This document shows, piece by piece, positions 52,078 to 61,333 of a stretch of 64,000 nucleotides of DNA. The position numbers were made by a program, and so were the translations under genes. The notes under the pieces were generated by a model. The model was not told the DNA's origin and did not search any database. It saw only the letters and a program-made list of their open reading frames with translations. How positions within the stretch are numbered: position 1 is the stretch's first letter; the number at the start of each line of letters is the position of its first letter. Source of the stretch: Corallococcus sp. AS-1-6 (lineage in GTDB: Bacteria > Myxococcota > Myxococcia > Myxococcales > Myxococcaceae); assembly GCF_020037015.1 (NCBI RefSeq), contig NZ_JAIQDE010000035.1, forward strand, positions 21,750 to 85,749, read 5' to 3'.

Positions 52078-52377
52078 CTAGTGCAGCAGCGTGCTGGGCG
52101 GCGCGTACGGAGAGCGCCCCCCGTCGTGCGCCAGGTCGAGCAGCGGCGCGTCCTCCGGCTGCCCCAGCGCGCGCCGCAGGTCCGCGCCCCGCAGGGGCAG
52201 GCCCATGAGCGGCCCCAGGAGGCACAGGTCCAGCGCGCCCGCGAGCAGCGGCACCAGGCCCGTCAGCGCCACCGCCGCGCCCCGGGCCGTGCCCGCGCCC
52301 AGTCCGCCCAGGACCATGCCCGTGCCCGCCAGAATCCGAACCCACCGTCCGCTGCGCGACGCGATGAAGCCGATCAT
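52078..52377 (-). CDS. DUF2892 family small membrane protein
   Basis: This 99-aa protein starts at ATG 52377 with GGGGAGG upstream. Two hydrophobic segments (about 13-32 and 35-56) and the sequence MIGFIASRSGRWVRILAGTGMVLGGL...ALTGLVPLLAGALDLCLLGPLMGLPL match DUF2892, the YgaP-like inner-membrane domain. YgaP-type members keep a CP motif after the second helix, but here the equivalent is DLCLLGPL, with one Cys. A 35-residue soluble tail follows. Its stop abuts the end of the convergent lipoprotein gene directly. Confidence 0.82.
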   Translation of the reverse strand: MIGFIASRSGRWVRILAGTGMVLGGLGAGTARGAAVALTGLVPLLAGALDLCLLGPLMGLPLRGADLRRALGQPEDAPLLDLAHDGGRSPYAPPSTLLH

Positions 52378-52526
52378 GAACACCTCCCCACGCCGAAGAT
52401 GAACACGCGGCAGGGGGCGACCACGGCCGGTGTCCACCCGGCGACCCTCCCCGCCCGGGGCCCGCCCGCCCGCTCGCCGCCCGGGGGGCCAGCGGGGGCA
52501 CGCCCGCGCGGGCATACTGCGGCGCC

Positions 52527-54056
52527 GTGAACCAGACCGAAGCGAAGGCGCCGGACCTCCAGGCGGCCCTGGCCGCGTGGCGGGAGGCCGTGGGCGAAGC
52601 GCACGTCATCCTGGACCCCGAAGCGCTGGAGGCCGCCCAGACGGCCACCTTCGCCACCACCCAGCGCATCCCCGCCATCGTGCGGCCGGCGGACACGGCG
52701 CAGGTGCAGGCGTGCCTGCGCGTCGCGACCGCGCACCGCGTGCCGGTGTACCCGGTGAGCGCCGGCCGCAACTGGGGCTACGGCTCGCGCGTGCCTCCCG
52801 GCGACGGCAGCGTGCTGCTGGACCTGGGGCGCATGAACCGCGTGCTCGCGCACGACGAGCAGCTCGCGTACCTCACCGTGGAGCCCGGCGTGACGTTCCG
52901 CCAGGCCTATGCGTACCTGCGCGACAAGGGCTCCTCCACGTTCATCACCACCATCGGCGGTTCGCCGGACGCGAGCATGGTGGGCAACGCGCTGGAGCGC
53001 GGCGACGGGGCCGGCCCCAACGCGGACATCTTCCAGCACGTGTGCGCGCTGGAGGCCGTGCTCCCCACGGGCGAGCGCGTGGAGACGGGCCACGCGCGCT
53101 TCCCCGGCGCCCGCGCCGCCCCCGTCTTCCGCTGGGGCCTGGGCCCGGTGCTGGACGGCCTCTTCAGCCAGTCGTCGCTGGGCGTGGTGACGCGGATGAC
53201 GTTCTGGCTGGCGCGCAAGCAGCCCTGGCTGCGCGACTTCTTCTGCGCCGTGAACGACGACGCCCAGCTCTGGGACATGGTGGACCGGCTCCAGGCCCTG
53301 GCCCTGGACGGCACGCTCAAGGGCAGCTTCTTCTTCTGGAACGACATCAAGGCCTACAGCATCACCCAGCAGTTCCCCTACCCCTCCGTGGGCCGCGCGC
53401 CGCTGCCCGAGTGGGCCCGCGAGAAGCTGCGCGAGGGCTTCGGCCGCTGGGCCATCAGCGGCACCCTCACCGCCCCGGACGCGGAGCTGGGCGCCCTGCT
53501 GGAGAAGCGGCTCGCGCGCGCCGTGGAGGGCGCCTTCCGCCCCCTGTCCTTCGGCCCGGTGGCCCCCTTTGGCGAAGGCACGCTCCAGGGCGTCCCCACC
53601 GAGACCAACCTCGCCATGGCCTACTGGCGCAAGCGCACGCCCAGGCCGGAGGATCCGAACCCGGACCGCGACCGCTGCGGCTTCATCTGGTGCTCCGTCG
53701 CCGTCCCCTTCACCGGCCCGGAGGCGAAGCGCGCCACGGACATCGCCGACCGCGTCCCCCGCCTCTTCGGGTTCGAGCCCAACCTGGCGCTGCTCGCCCA
53801 CTCCCCGCGCTGCGTCTACCTGGTCACCGCGCTCGCCTATGACCGGGACGTGCGCGGCGAGGACGCCCGCGCCCAGGCCTGCTACCGCGCCCTCACCCGC
53901 GAGCTGGCGGACGCCGGCTACCACCTGACCCGAGCCGGACTCCAGGCGCAAGACACCGCACTGCCCGTGCGGGACGACTCCGCGGAGGTGCGAAGGCGGC
54001 TCAAGGCGGCGTTCGATCCCGAGGGAATCCTGGCTCCCGGGAGATCCGAGCCCTGA
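52527..54056 (+). CDS. VAO-family FAD-binding oxidoreductase (4-cresol dehydrogenase/vanillyl-alcohol oxidase type)
   Basis: This 509-aa cytoplasmic flavoprotein starts at GTG 52527. The N-terminal FAD-binding PCMH domain (about 45-225) contains IPAIVRPADTAQVQACLRVA, VSAGRNWGYGSRVPPGDGSVLLDLGRMNRV, YLTVEPGVTFRQAYAYL and GGSPDASMVGNALERGDG, typical of the vanillyl-alcohol oxidase/4-cresol dehydrogenase branch. The C-terminal cap ends with FDPEGILAPGRSEP, a common family ending. It probably oxidises a phenolic or similar aromatic alcohol, but no cytochrome partner subunit is adjacent. It is divergent from the DUF2892 gene across 149 bp. Confidence 0.87.
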   Translation: MNQTEAKAPDLQAALAAWREAVGEAHVILDPEALEAAQTATFATTQRIPAIVRPADTAQVQACLRVATAHRVPVYPVSAGRNWGYGSRVPPGDGSVLLDLGRMNRVLAHDEQLAYLTVEPGVTFRQAYAYLRDKGSSTFITTIGGSPDASMVGNALERGDGAGPNADIFQHVCALEAVLPTGERVETGHARFPGARAAPVFRWGLGPVLDGLFSQSSLGVVTRMTFWLARKQPWLRDFFCAVNDDAQLWDMVDRLQALALDGTLKGSFFFWNDIKAYSITQQFPYPSVGRAPLPEWAREKLREGFGRWAISGTLTAPDAELGALLEKRLARAVEGAFRPLSFGPVAPFGEGTLQGVPTETNLAMAYWRKRTPRPEDPNPDRDRCGFIWCSVAVPFTGPEAKRATDIADRVPRLFGFEPNLALLAHSPRCVYLVTALAYDRDVRGEDARAQACYRALTRELADAGYHLTRAGLQAQDTALPVRDDSAEVRRRLKAAFDPEGILAPGRSEP

Positions 54057-54090
54057 GGGCGCGAGCGGATCAGAAAGAAAAAAGAGGCGC

Positions 54091-54120
54091 GGAAACTTTA
54101 TCGGGTGGGGCGCCGATACT
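54091..54120 (+). promoter_or_regulatory. Candidate ECF-sigma promoter
   Basis: GGAAACT (54091-54097) and CGATACT (54114-54120) are separated by 16 bp, the spacing and type of -35/-10 elements seen for ECF sigma factors. The stretch is AT-rich compared with its surroundings and lies 53 bp before the start codon of the repeat protein gene. Confidence 0.45.
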
Positions 54121-54173
54121 CTCTCAAGTCACAAGATTTCCCACCGCGCCTCGCGCCGCCGGAGCCCTCCTCC

Positions 54174-55112
54174 ATGTCCATCGAGACCAACCGCTACCGC
54201 CCCGTGTTCCGGAACACCACGACGACGCCTCCGGCCAACGGGACGCAGGTGCGCCGCGAGGTGCAGGCCCAGACGCAGAACCGGGCCCAGGGCGAGGCGA
54301 CGATCGACCTGAACCGCGGCGTGCAGGGCAACCGCGTCACCACCAGCAACCAGGCCAACCCCAGCACCACCACGGACATCCAGAAGCAGTTGGAGACCAG
54401 CCGCTTCGACAAGACGGTGGCCTCCGGTGAGTGGAACAAGAGCTGGACCGCGGCCTCCGGTTCGCACACCTCCGGTGACGTGAACGGCAACTTCCACAAC
54501 ACGGTGGAAGGCCAGGTGCTGACGGCGGACGTGGCTGCGCAGGGCAGCGTCTCCGTGGATCCGCTGCACGGCAAGATTGGCGCGCAGGGCTCCGTGGACG
54601 CGCGCGCCGACCTGGTGCGCGGCTCCGTGGAAGGCCACGCGGACAGCGCGCTGGGCCGCTCCGAGTGGGGCGCCGAGGGCAACGTGGGCGCCGAGGCGAC
54701 CGCCACGGGTCAGGTGGTGCTGGACCCGCTGCACGGCCAGGCCGCCGCCTCCGTGCATGGTGAGGCCTTCGCCGGCGCCCGCGCCAGCGCGGAGGTCACC
54801 CAGGAGATTGGCCCCGCGACCGTCACGGCCGGCGCCGAGGCCTTCGCCGGCATCGGCGTGGAGTTCGAGGCCAACGTCGGCCTGAAGGACGGCAAGCTGT
54901 CCGCCAACTTCGACGTGGGCGCGGCGCTGGGCATCGGCGCCAGCGTGGAGTTCGGCTTCTCCGTCGACGTGGGCAAGGTGGGCGACGCCGCCAAGGCCGC
55001 CGTCGAGGGCGTGGGCAACGCGGTGCAGAACGTCGGCGAGGGCATCAAGAACGTCGGCGAGGGCATCAAGAACGTCGGTGAAGGCATCAAGGACGCGCTG
55101 AGCAAGTGGTAG
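54174..55112 (+). CDS. Ala/Gly-rich repeat protein of unknown function
   Basis: I do not recognise this 312-aa protein. From ATG 54174 it has a polar Thr/Asn/Gln-rich N-terminus (1-85) without a signal peptide. A middle of loose repeats follows, with DPLHG twice (in VSVDPLHGKIGAQGS and VVLDPLHGQAAASVHGE) and alternating small residues that suggest beta-solenoid or barrel-like strands (AGIGVEFEANVGL, GAALGIGASVEFGFSVDV). The C-terminal amphipathic helix region (about 270-312) has three heptads NVGEGIK. Non-classical export is possible. It has an ECF-like promoter and a strong terminator of its own, so it is monocistronic. Confidence 0.68.
   Translation: MSIETNRYRPVFRNTTTTPPANGTQVRREVQAQTQNRAQGEATIDLNRGVQGNRVTTSNQANPSTTTDIQKQLETSRFDKTVASGEWNKSWTAASGSHTSGDVNGNFHNTVEGQVLTADVAAQGSVSVDPLHGKIGAQGSVDARADLVRGSVEGHADSALGRSEWGAEGNVGAEATATGQVVLDPLHGQAAASVHGEAFAGARASAEVTQEIGPATVTAGAEAFAGIGVEFEANVGLKDGKLSANFDVGAALGIGASVEFGFSVDVGKVGDAAKAAVEGVGNAVQNVGEGIKNVGEGIKNVGEGIKDALSKW
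55029..55091 (+). repeat. Three tandem 21-bp repeats in the repeat-protein gene
   Basis: The units at 55029-55049 and 55050-55070 are identical, and the unit at 55071-55091 differs at two wobble positions. Each encodes NVGEGIK. The perfect first pair suggests recent expansion, so copy number may vary between strains. Confidence 0.88.
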
Positions 55113-55153
55113 CGGCGGGCCGCGTCCGGCCGCCTTCCACCTGATGCTCTTCC

Positions 55154-55190
55154 CAGGGCCTCGTCCATCCGGGCGAGGCCCTTCCTTTTT
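55154..55190 (+). terminator. Intrinsic terminator after the repeat-protein gene
   Basis: The AGGGCCTCG/CGAGGCCCTT stem is followed by CC and five Ts at 55186-55190. Confidence 0.88.
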
Positions 55191-55235
55191 CCCCGTTGCT
55201 CGACAGCCCCCGCCCCCTGGGGGACACTTTCCATC

Positions 55236-56423
55236 ATGAACTCTCTGGAAACCCTCCTCGCGCAGGGTCAGGTGGCCCAGGCCAGGGCCGAGGCCGAGAA
55301 GCTCCTCGCGAAGAACCCCCACCACCGCGACGCACTGGTGGTGATGGCCAAGCTGGCGCTCGTGGAGAACAAGGTGCCCCAGGCCGAAGCGCTGCTCGCC
55401 AAGGCGGAGTCCCAGGGCGCCACGGCGGAGACCGGCCTCGTGCGCGCGAACATCGCCGCCCAGAAGGGTCAGCTCGACGCCGCCCTCAAGGCCTACCAGG
55501 GCGTGCTCGCGGTGGAGCCCAACCGCGCCGAGGCGTACTTCGGCAAGGGCATGATGCTGATCAAGCAGGACAAGGCGCCCCAGGCGCTGGAGGCCCTGTC
55601 CCAGGCCGCGAAGCTGGCGCCCCAGAACCCGGTGTTCCGCTACCGGCTGGGCCAGGTGCAGTTGGAGGCGGGCCAGGCGGACGCCGGGCTCGCCACGCTG
55701 CGCGACGTCCTCACGCTGGCGCCGCGCTTCGTGCCCGCGTACCTGAGCCTGTCGCACGCGCTGTCCGCCCAGGACAAGCTGGTGGAGGCGCGCAAGGTGC
55801 TGGAGCAGGGCCTCAAGGCGGTGCCCAACCAGCCGCGCCTGCTCGCGTCCGTGACGGTGCTGTCCATGGCGCTGCGTGATTTGCGCACGTCCTACCAGGC
55901 GGCCTCCGCGCTCGCGGCCCAGCGCCCGAAGGACGCGGACGCCCAGGCGAACCTGGCGCAGCTCATGCTGGCGCGCGGTCAAATCGAGCAGGCCCGGCAC
56001 CTGTGCCAGACCATGGCGTCGCTGGGCGTCGCCAGCGAGTCCCTGAAGATGGCCGAGGCCACCTGCTTCGAGTCGCAGGAGCCGCCCGCGTACGACAAGG
56101 CCATCGCCGCGTACGAGCAGGGCATGGGCCTGGCGCCGGACGGCTGGCGCGCGGCGAACAACCTGGGCCAGTTGCTCCTGCGCGTCCCCGCGGAGCCGGC
56201 GGACACGCACCTGCCGCGCGCGGTGACGGTGCTGGAGGAGGCCGTGCGCCGCGCCCCGGACCGCCCGGAGCCGCTGCTCAACCTGGCGCTCGCGCAGGCG
56301 CGCCTGGGCCAGGAGCAGAAGGCGAAGGAGCTGGTGCAGAAGGTGCTCGCCATGCCGCTGGCGGAGGACACCGACCTGCACGAGGAGGCCGTGCGCCTCT
56401 CGAAGACGCTGTCCGGGGCCTGA
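55236..56423 (+). CDS. TPR-repeat protein
   Basis: This 395-aa protein is built of about ten tetratricopeptide repeats from end to end (LETLLAQGQVAQARAEAEKLLAKNPHHRDALVVMAKLAL, AALKAYQGVLAVEPNRAEAYFGKGMMLIK, ALEALSQAAKLAPQNPVFRYRLGQVQLEAG and others). It has no signal peptide or catalytic domain, so it is a cytoplasmic protein-protein interaction scaffold. Similar all-TPR proteins are common in myxobacteria, including in motility and regulatory complexes. No partner is apparent: it lies between the repeat-protein gene, with its terminator, and a convergent ornithine-cyclodeaminase-family gene 17 bp away. Confidence 0.85.
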   Translation: MNSLETLLAQGQVAQARAEAEKLLAKNPHHRDALVVMAKLALVENKVPQAEALLAKAESQGATAETGLVRANIAAQKGQLDAALKAYQGVLAVEPNRAEAYFGKGMMLIKQDKAPQALEALSQAAKLAPQNPVFRYRLGQVQLEAGQADAGLATLRDVLTLAPRFVPAYLSLSHALSAQDKLVEARKVLEQGLKAVPNQPRLLASVTVLSMALRDLRTSYQAASALAAQRPKDADAQANLAQLMLARGQIEQARHLCQTMASLGVASESLKMAEATCFESQEPPAYDKAIAAYEQGMGLAPDGWRAANNLGQLLLRVPAEPADTHLPRAVTVLEEAVRRAPDRPEPLLNLALAQARLGQEQKAKELVQKVLAMPLAEDTDLHEEAVRLSKTLSGA

Positions 56424-56440
56424 GGAGGCCCGCGCCCGCG

Positions 56441-57403
56441 CTACGCGTCGAAGTCGAGCGTGGGCACGTCCTCGTCGCCGGTCGCCGCCTGATACACGTG
56501 CCAGGCGGCGGCCAGGTCCTGGAAGGGCAGGCCCACCCCGGCGAACACCGTCACCTGCTCCTGGGACGTGCGCCCGGGCTTGAGGCCCGCGAGGACCTCG
56601 CCCAGCTCCGCGTGGATGGCGGCCTCCGTGAGCCCCGCCGCGCCCGCCGCGCCGGTGGAGACGCTCAAGCCGCGGTGGTCGCAGACGAACAGCGACTGCT
56701 CCAGCAGGTCCTGGGACAGCTCCGCCTTGCCCGGCTCGTCCGCGCCCAGCGCGGTGATGTGCGTGCCCGGCCGCACCATGCCCGCGTGCAGGAAGGGCTG
56801 GTGGCTCCACGTCGCCGTCACCACGATGTCCGCGTCCGCCACGGCCTCCGCCACGGACGTCTCCACGCTCACGGGCAGGTTCAGCTCCTGGTACATGCGC
56901 CGCGCGTAGGCGTTCGCGTGCTCGACGTTCGTGTCGTAGACGCGCACCTGGCTGAGCGTGCGCACCAGCCGCAACTGCTTGAGCTGGAGCACGCCCTGGC
57001 GGCCGGCGCCAATCACCGCCACGCGCGTGGCGTCCGGCCGGGCCAGCACGTCCGCGGCCAGCGCGCCCACCACGCCGGTGCGCACGGCGGTGAGGTGGCC
57101 GGAGTCCATCACCGCGAGCAGCCCCCCCGTCACCAGGTCGTGCAGGTGCACCACGCCCTGGATGGCGGGCTTCTGGCCCGGGAACTTCGCGTGCACCTTC
57201 ACCGTGTACGCGGGGATGCCGGGCACGCAGCCGGGGAGGAGCACCAGCGCGGTGCCCTCCGAGTGCAGCGGCGCGCGCACCCGCTGCGGGGCCACCGTGC
57301 GGGCCAGGACGTCGGTGCGGAAGGCCTCGCGCAGGTCGTCCAGGAGCAGGAGCGCCTGGATGTTGCGGGCCACGGCGGAGCGGTTGAGCAGGAGGGTGCG
57401 CAT
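56441..57403 (-). CDS. Ornithine cyclodeaminase/mu-crystallin family protein
   Basis: This 320-aa cytoplasmic NAD(P)-binding protein starts at ATG 57403. The OCD/mu-crystallin pattern is complete: LPGCVPGIPAYTVKVHAKFPGQ with K69, GLLAVMDSGHLTAVRTGVVGALAADVLAR with the RTG motif (108-110), then the Rossmann motif GAGRQG (132-137), VRVYDTN, DADIVVTATWSHQPFL and ALGADEPGKAEL. Members include ornithine cyclodeaminase, alanine dehydrogenase and ketimine reductases. The substrate cannot be fixed from sequence. It stands alone, divergent from the kinase gene, with 239 bp between. Confidence 0.88.
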   Translation of the reverse strand: MRTLLLNRSAVARNIQALLLLDDLREAFRTDVLARTVAPQRVRAPLHSEGTALVLLPGCVPGIPAYTVKVHAKFPGQKPAIQGVVHLHDLVTGGLLAVMDSGHLTAVRTGVVGALAADVLARPDATRVAVIGAGRQGVLQLKQLRLVRTLSQVRVYDTNVEHANAYARRMYQELNLPVSVETSVAEAVADADIVVTATWSHQPFLHAGMVRPGTHITALGADEPGKAELSQDLLEQSLFVCDHRGLSVSTGAAGAAGLTEAAIHAELGEVLAGLKPGRTSQEQVTVFAGVGLPFQDLAAAWHVYQAATGDEDVPTLDFDA

Positions 57404-57642
57404 GCTTTGTGATGGCCACCCTACCCGAGCGTGCGCATGTCCTGGGGCGCGAACATCCCCACGGCCGGCCGAGCGCATGAAGGTGAACGGCGCGCCGGGC
57501 GGTGCGTCCGGGGCCCGGAGCCGGCGGCCGGGGGCTCGTGGCGCGCCTCCCTCCGACGCGGGGGTGAAGCGCGTTGGGGGCGCCATGCGCAGACTCTTCG
57601 CGAGGGGCGGCGCGACCGGGCGAGGGCCCGGGGAGATGGGCG

Positions 57643-59697
57643 ATGCAGGAGCCGGATTCACACTCCGTGGACGAGCATGCGCGTGGCGGTCCCCGCCTGT
57701 CCGCGGCGGAGTTCCTGCGCGCGAATCACGACGGGCTGCTGGCGGACTGGCATCAGGCGGTGGCGCAGGTCCTGAGCGGGCAGGACCCCGCCCGCCAGCC
57801 CTGGCTCATCGACCACATGCCGGAGCTGCTCGCCGCCCTGGCGGACGCGATGGAGCTGGGGCCGGAGGCGATGGACGAGCGCCTGGAGGCGGCGCACGCG
57901 GCGGCCCGGCTGGACGCGGGCTTCAACCTGGGCGAGGTGGCCCGGGAGTACGCGCTCCTGCGCCGCTGCATCCTCCACCGGCTGGAGGCACAGGAGCAGC
58001 GGCTGCGGCCCGGGGACCTCACGCGGCTGGAGGAGACGCTCGACCGGGTGGTCACCCGGACGATGACGCTCTTCTGGGACATGAAGCAGCGCATCCTCCA
58101 GACGCTGGACCGCATGTCCGAGGCGACGCTGGACGACCCGGACATGGAGACGCTCCTGGAGCGCCTGCTCACCCGGCTGATGGAGTCCGCGCTCACCGTG
58201 GACACCGCGGCGGTGATGCTGCTGGAGGGCGACGCGCTGGTGGTGCGCGCCTCGGTGGGCCTGAGCACGGACGAGGTGATGGGCCTGCGCGTGCCGGTGG
58301 GCCTGGGCGTGAGCGGGCAGGCGGCGCTGGAGCGGCGGCCCTTCTTCGTCCGCTCGGCCGCCACGGACCCCCGCGTCCTCTTCGGGCCGCTGCGCCGCGC
58401 GGGGCTGCGCGCGCTGTACGGCCTGCCGCTGATGGACGGCGAGCGGCTGCTGGGCATGGCGTACATGGGCTCGCGCACGGCCTTCGCCTTCTCCGACTCG
58501 GACGTGCTGCTCTTCCACGCCGTCGCGCAGCGGGCCTCCGCGCACATCGCCCAGACGGAGCTGCACGCGCGCGAGCACGAGGCGCGCAAGGAGGCCGAGC
58601 GGTCGCTGGCGCTGCTGGACTCGCTCCTGGAGGCGTCGCCCGTGGGCATCGCGTTCCTGGGTCCGGACCTGCGCTACCTGCGCATCAACGGCACGCTCGC
58701 GCGGCTCAACGGCAGGCCCGTGGAGGACCACCGGGGCCGCACGCTGCACGACATGGTCCGCACCCGCTCCGTGGGCGCCATCGAGCACTCGCTGCGGCAG
58801 GTGCTGGAGACCGGGCAGCCCGTGCAGGACGTGCTGCTCGAAGGGCCGGATCCGGTGCGGGGCCGCGCGGGCATCTGGCGCGCGGACTACTTCCCGGTGC
58901 GCACCCCGGACGGGGTGCTGCTCGGCGTGGGCTCCACGGTGGTGGACATCACCGACCACAAGCGCGCGGAGGGAGCGCTCCAGCAGGCCATCGACTTCCG
59001 CGAGGAGCTCATCGCCGTCCTGGGCCACGACCTGCGCAACCCCCTGCACGCGGTGAACGCGTCCGCCTTCATGCTGGGGAAGGTCCCCGGGCTGGACGCG
59101 ACGGCACACCGCTCCGTGGACCGCATCCGCAAGGCCACGGCGCGGATGACGCGGATGATCAACGACATCCTCGACTTCGCGCGCAGCCGCCTGGGCGGAG
59201 GCATCCCGGTGACGCGCCAGCACGTGAACATGGAGGAGCTGTGCCAGGGCATGCTGGAGGAGCTCCAGGTCGTCTACCCGGAGCGGCCCCTGGTGCTGGA
59301 GGTGCACGGGGACGACCTGTGGGGGGACTGGGACCCGGACCGGGTGACGCAGGTGCTGGGCAACCTGGTGGTGAACGCGCTGCAACACGCGAGGAACGAC
59401 ACGCCCGTCGTCACCACGCTCACGGCGGAAGCCGCGGACGTGGTGATGCGGGTGCGCAACGAGGGCGAGCCCATCCCGCCGGAGCTGCTGCCGCACCTGT
59501 TCGACCCGTTCAAGCAGTCGAGCGTGCCCCGGGTGGGCAACAAGCACCGCAGCCTGGGGCTGGGGCTCTACATCGTGAACGAGATCGTCCAGGTGCACCG
59601 GGGCAGCGTCCGCGTGGAGACCGCCGCCGGGGGCGGCACCACCTTCACCGTGCGCTGGCCCCGCGTCCCCCCGCCCCGGGGCTACCTGAAGCCGTGA
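57643..59697 (+). CDS. Sensor histidine kinase (RsbRD-like, GAF, PAS)
   Basis: This 684-aa soluble kinase starts at ATG 57643, with GGGGAGA upstream. An N-terminal RsbRD-like helical domain (about 20-145: FLRANHDGLLADWHQAVAQVL...REYALLRRCILHRL) is followed by GAF (about 160-310), PAS (about 325-440), HisKA with VLGHDLRNPLHAV (His462) and HATPase (N-box NLVVNALQHA, G2 SLGLGLYIVNEIV). The G1 box is NEGEPIP, a tolerated variant. It should be active. There is no receiver domain or adjacent regulator. It shares its N-terminal domain with the hybrid kinase at 45687. Confidence 0.88.
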   Translation: MQEPDSHSVDEHARGGPRLSAAEFLRANHDGLLADWHQAVAQVLSGQDPARQPWLIDHMPELLAALADAMELGPEAMDERLEAAHAAARLDAGFNLGEVAREYALLRRCILHRLEAQEQRLRPGDLTRLEETLDRVVTRTMTLFWDMKQRILQTLDRMSEATLDDPDMETLLERLLTRLMESALTVDTAAVMLLEGDALVVRASVGLSTDEVMGLRVPVGLGVSGQAALERRPFFVRSAATDPRVLFGPLRRAGLRALYGLPLMDGERLLGMAYMGSRTAFAFSDSDVLLFHAVAQRASAHIAQTELHAREHEARKEAERSLALLDSLLEASPVGIAFLGPDLRYLRINGTLARLNGRPVEDHRGRTLHDMVRTRSVGAIEHSLRQVLETGQPVQDVLLEGPDPVRGRAGIWRADYFPVRTPDGVLLGVGSTVVDITDHKRAEGALQQAIDFREELIAVLGHDLRNPLHAVNASAFMLGKVPGLDATAHRSVDRIRKATARMTRMINDILDFARSRLGGGIPVTRQHVNMEELCQGMLEELQVVYPERPLVLEVHGDDLWGDWDPDRVTQVLGNLVVNALQHARNDTPVVTTLTAEAADVVMRVRNEGEPIPPELLPHLFDPFKQSSVPRVGNKHRSLGLGLYIVNEIVQVHRGSVRVETAAGGGTTFTVRWPRVPPPRGYLKP

Positions 59698-59704
59698 GCC
59701 GCCG

Positions 59705-61333
59705 TCAGGGCGAGGCCTTCACCTCGGACGTGGGCGCGATGGCGAGCGTGTGCACGGCCTCCGCGAGCATGCGCGTGCTCAGGTCCAGCGTCTCCAGCGC
59801 GATGGACTCGTCCGGGGCGTGGCCGGTGTAGGGCTCGTTGGGGAACGCGGGCCCGAAGTCCACGGCGCGAGGGAAGAGCCGCGCGTAGGTGCCGCCGCGG
59901 ATGGAGCCGGGCACCGCGTCCGGCGCCTTGCGCTGCCGCTGGTAGATGTCCATCAGCGTCTTCACCAGCGGGCCGGACGTGTCCGCCACGTGCGGGTCGC
60001 CCAGGTAGCGGCCGGCGCCCTCCTTCACCTGGCCGCCGGAGTCCTCGCCCACGCGCTTCGCGGCGGCGTCCAGCGACGCGTTGAAGGCCGCCGCGTCCTG
60101 GCCCTGGGGCCGGCGCATGTTGACGCCCAGGGACACGGTGCCGTCCTTCACGCGCAGCACGGTGGGCGCCACGAGCAGCGGCCCCATCAGCGCGTCCTGG
60201 TACTTCAGGCCCAGCTTCTCGCCGTGGTGGTCGCCGTCGAAGCGCTTCGCCACCACGCGCAGCAGCGCCGCGACGCCGTTGTCCTCCAATGACAGACGCG
60301 AGGCCACGGCGGACATGTCCCAGAGCGCGTTGTGGCCCTCGTCCGCGGTGGACGAGTGCACCGCCACGCCGTGGGTGGTGAGCACCACCGCGCTGCCCTC
60401 GCGCTTCGCCTCGGCCTTCAGCTTCTTGCGGGAGGAGGACTCCTGCGCGATGGCGGCCTTCACCGCGGCGAGCACCGTCTCCGGCGTCTGGCCCTTCACG
60501 GGTTCGAGCTTCAACGTGGCGGTGCCGGGCACCTGGGTGAGGAACTCGCCCGCGCTCACGTCCACGGCGCGCGCGACGGTGCCCTCCTTCGGCGTGGCGA
60601 GCGCGGCGCCCACGGGGGCCTCCAGCGTCCACGCGACGAAGCCGGACTGCGCGGCCATCACGGGGTAGCCGGAGTCCACGGAGATGACATGCGTGGGCTT
60701 GGGCTGCGTGTCCGCGTACTGCTTCATCCCGTTCCAGTCGCTCTCCTCGCCGTTGCCGATGATGACCAGCACCTTGCCTTGCGGCTTGAGGCCCAGGTCC
60801 TTCGCCATGGCCAGCGCGACGAGCCCGGAGGCGATGGGGCCCTTGTCGTCCTCCACGCCGCGGCCGTACAGGCGGCCCTTCTCCACCACCGGCTTGAAGG
60901 GAGCGCGCTTCCACTCATGGGCGGGCGCGGGGACGACGTCGCCGTGGAACACGAGCCCCAGCAGCGGCTCGCCTTCGCCCCAGGACAGCTCGAAGACGTC
61001 GTTGGCGCCCACGGTGCGGAAGCCGAAGCCGCGCTGCTTCGCCCACGCCTCCAGGGCGCGGCCCATGGCGGCCACCTCCGGGTTCTTCGCGGCGGGGGCC
61101 TCGCTGCTCACCGTCTTGAAGCGGACAAGGGTCTGGGTGAGGGCCACCACGTCATCCAGTGCACAGGCCTGGACATAGGCGGCGTAACGCTCCGCGGCGG
61201 AGGTGCCCTTCAGGGCGGTGTCGGAGAAGCGGGCGGCGCGGGCGGCGGGCTTGCCGGCGCAGCGCGGGTCCCTGGCGGCGAGGGCGGCGGAGGGGGCCAG
61301 GAGGCAGAGGGCGGCGAGGAGGCGGGTGCGCAT
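59705..61333 (-). CDS. Exported M20-family dipeptidase-like metallopeptidase
   Basis: This 542-aa protein has a Sec signal peptide (MRTRLLAALCLLAPSAALA) and should act in the periplasm or outside the cell. The M20 catalytic domain has GLVFHGDVVPAP (first zinc His and catalytic Asp), GRGVEDDKGPIASGLVALA (bridging Asp), GNGEESDWNG (general base Glu and zinc Glu) and VISVDSGYPV. A lid domain follows, and the closing zinc His is probably in the C-terminal YTGHAPDESIAL segment. The layout is that of PepV-type dipeptidases. It would help feeding on peptides released from prey. It is convergent with the kinase gene. Confidence 0.88.
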   Translation of the reverse strand: MRTRLLAALCLLAPSAALAARDPRCAGKPAARAARFSDTALKGTSAAERYAAYVQACALDDVVALTQTLVRFKTVSSEAPAAKNPEVAAMGRALEAWAKQRGFGFRTVGANDVFELSWGEGEPLLGLVFHGDVVPAPAHEWKRAPFKPVVEKGRLYGRGVEDDKGPIASGLVALAMAKDLGLKPQGKVLVIIGNGEESDWNGMKQYADTQPKPTHVISVDSGYPVMAAQSGFVAWTLEAPVGAALATPKEGTVARAVDVSAGEFLTQVPGTATLKLEPVKGQTPETVLAAVKAAIAQESSSRKKLKAEAKREGSAVVLTTHGVAVHSSTADEGHNALWDMSAVASRLSLEDNGVAALLRVVAKRFDGDHHGEKLGLKYQDALMGPLLVAPTVLRVKDGTVSLGVNMRRPQGQDAAAFNASLDAAAKRVGEDSGGQVKEGAGRYLGDPHVADTSGPLVKTLMDIYQRQRKAPDAVPGSIRGGTYARLFPRAVDFGPAFPNEPYTGHAPDESIALETLDLSTRMLAEAVHTLAIAPTSEVKASP

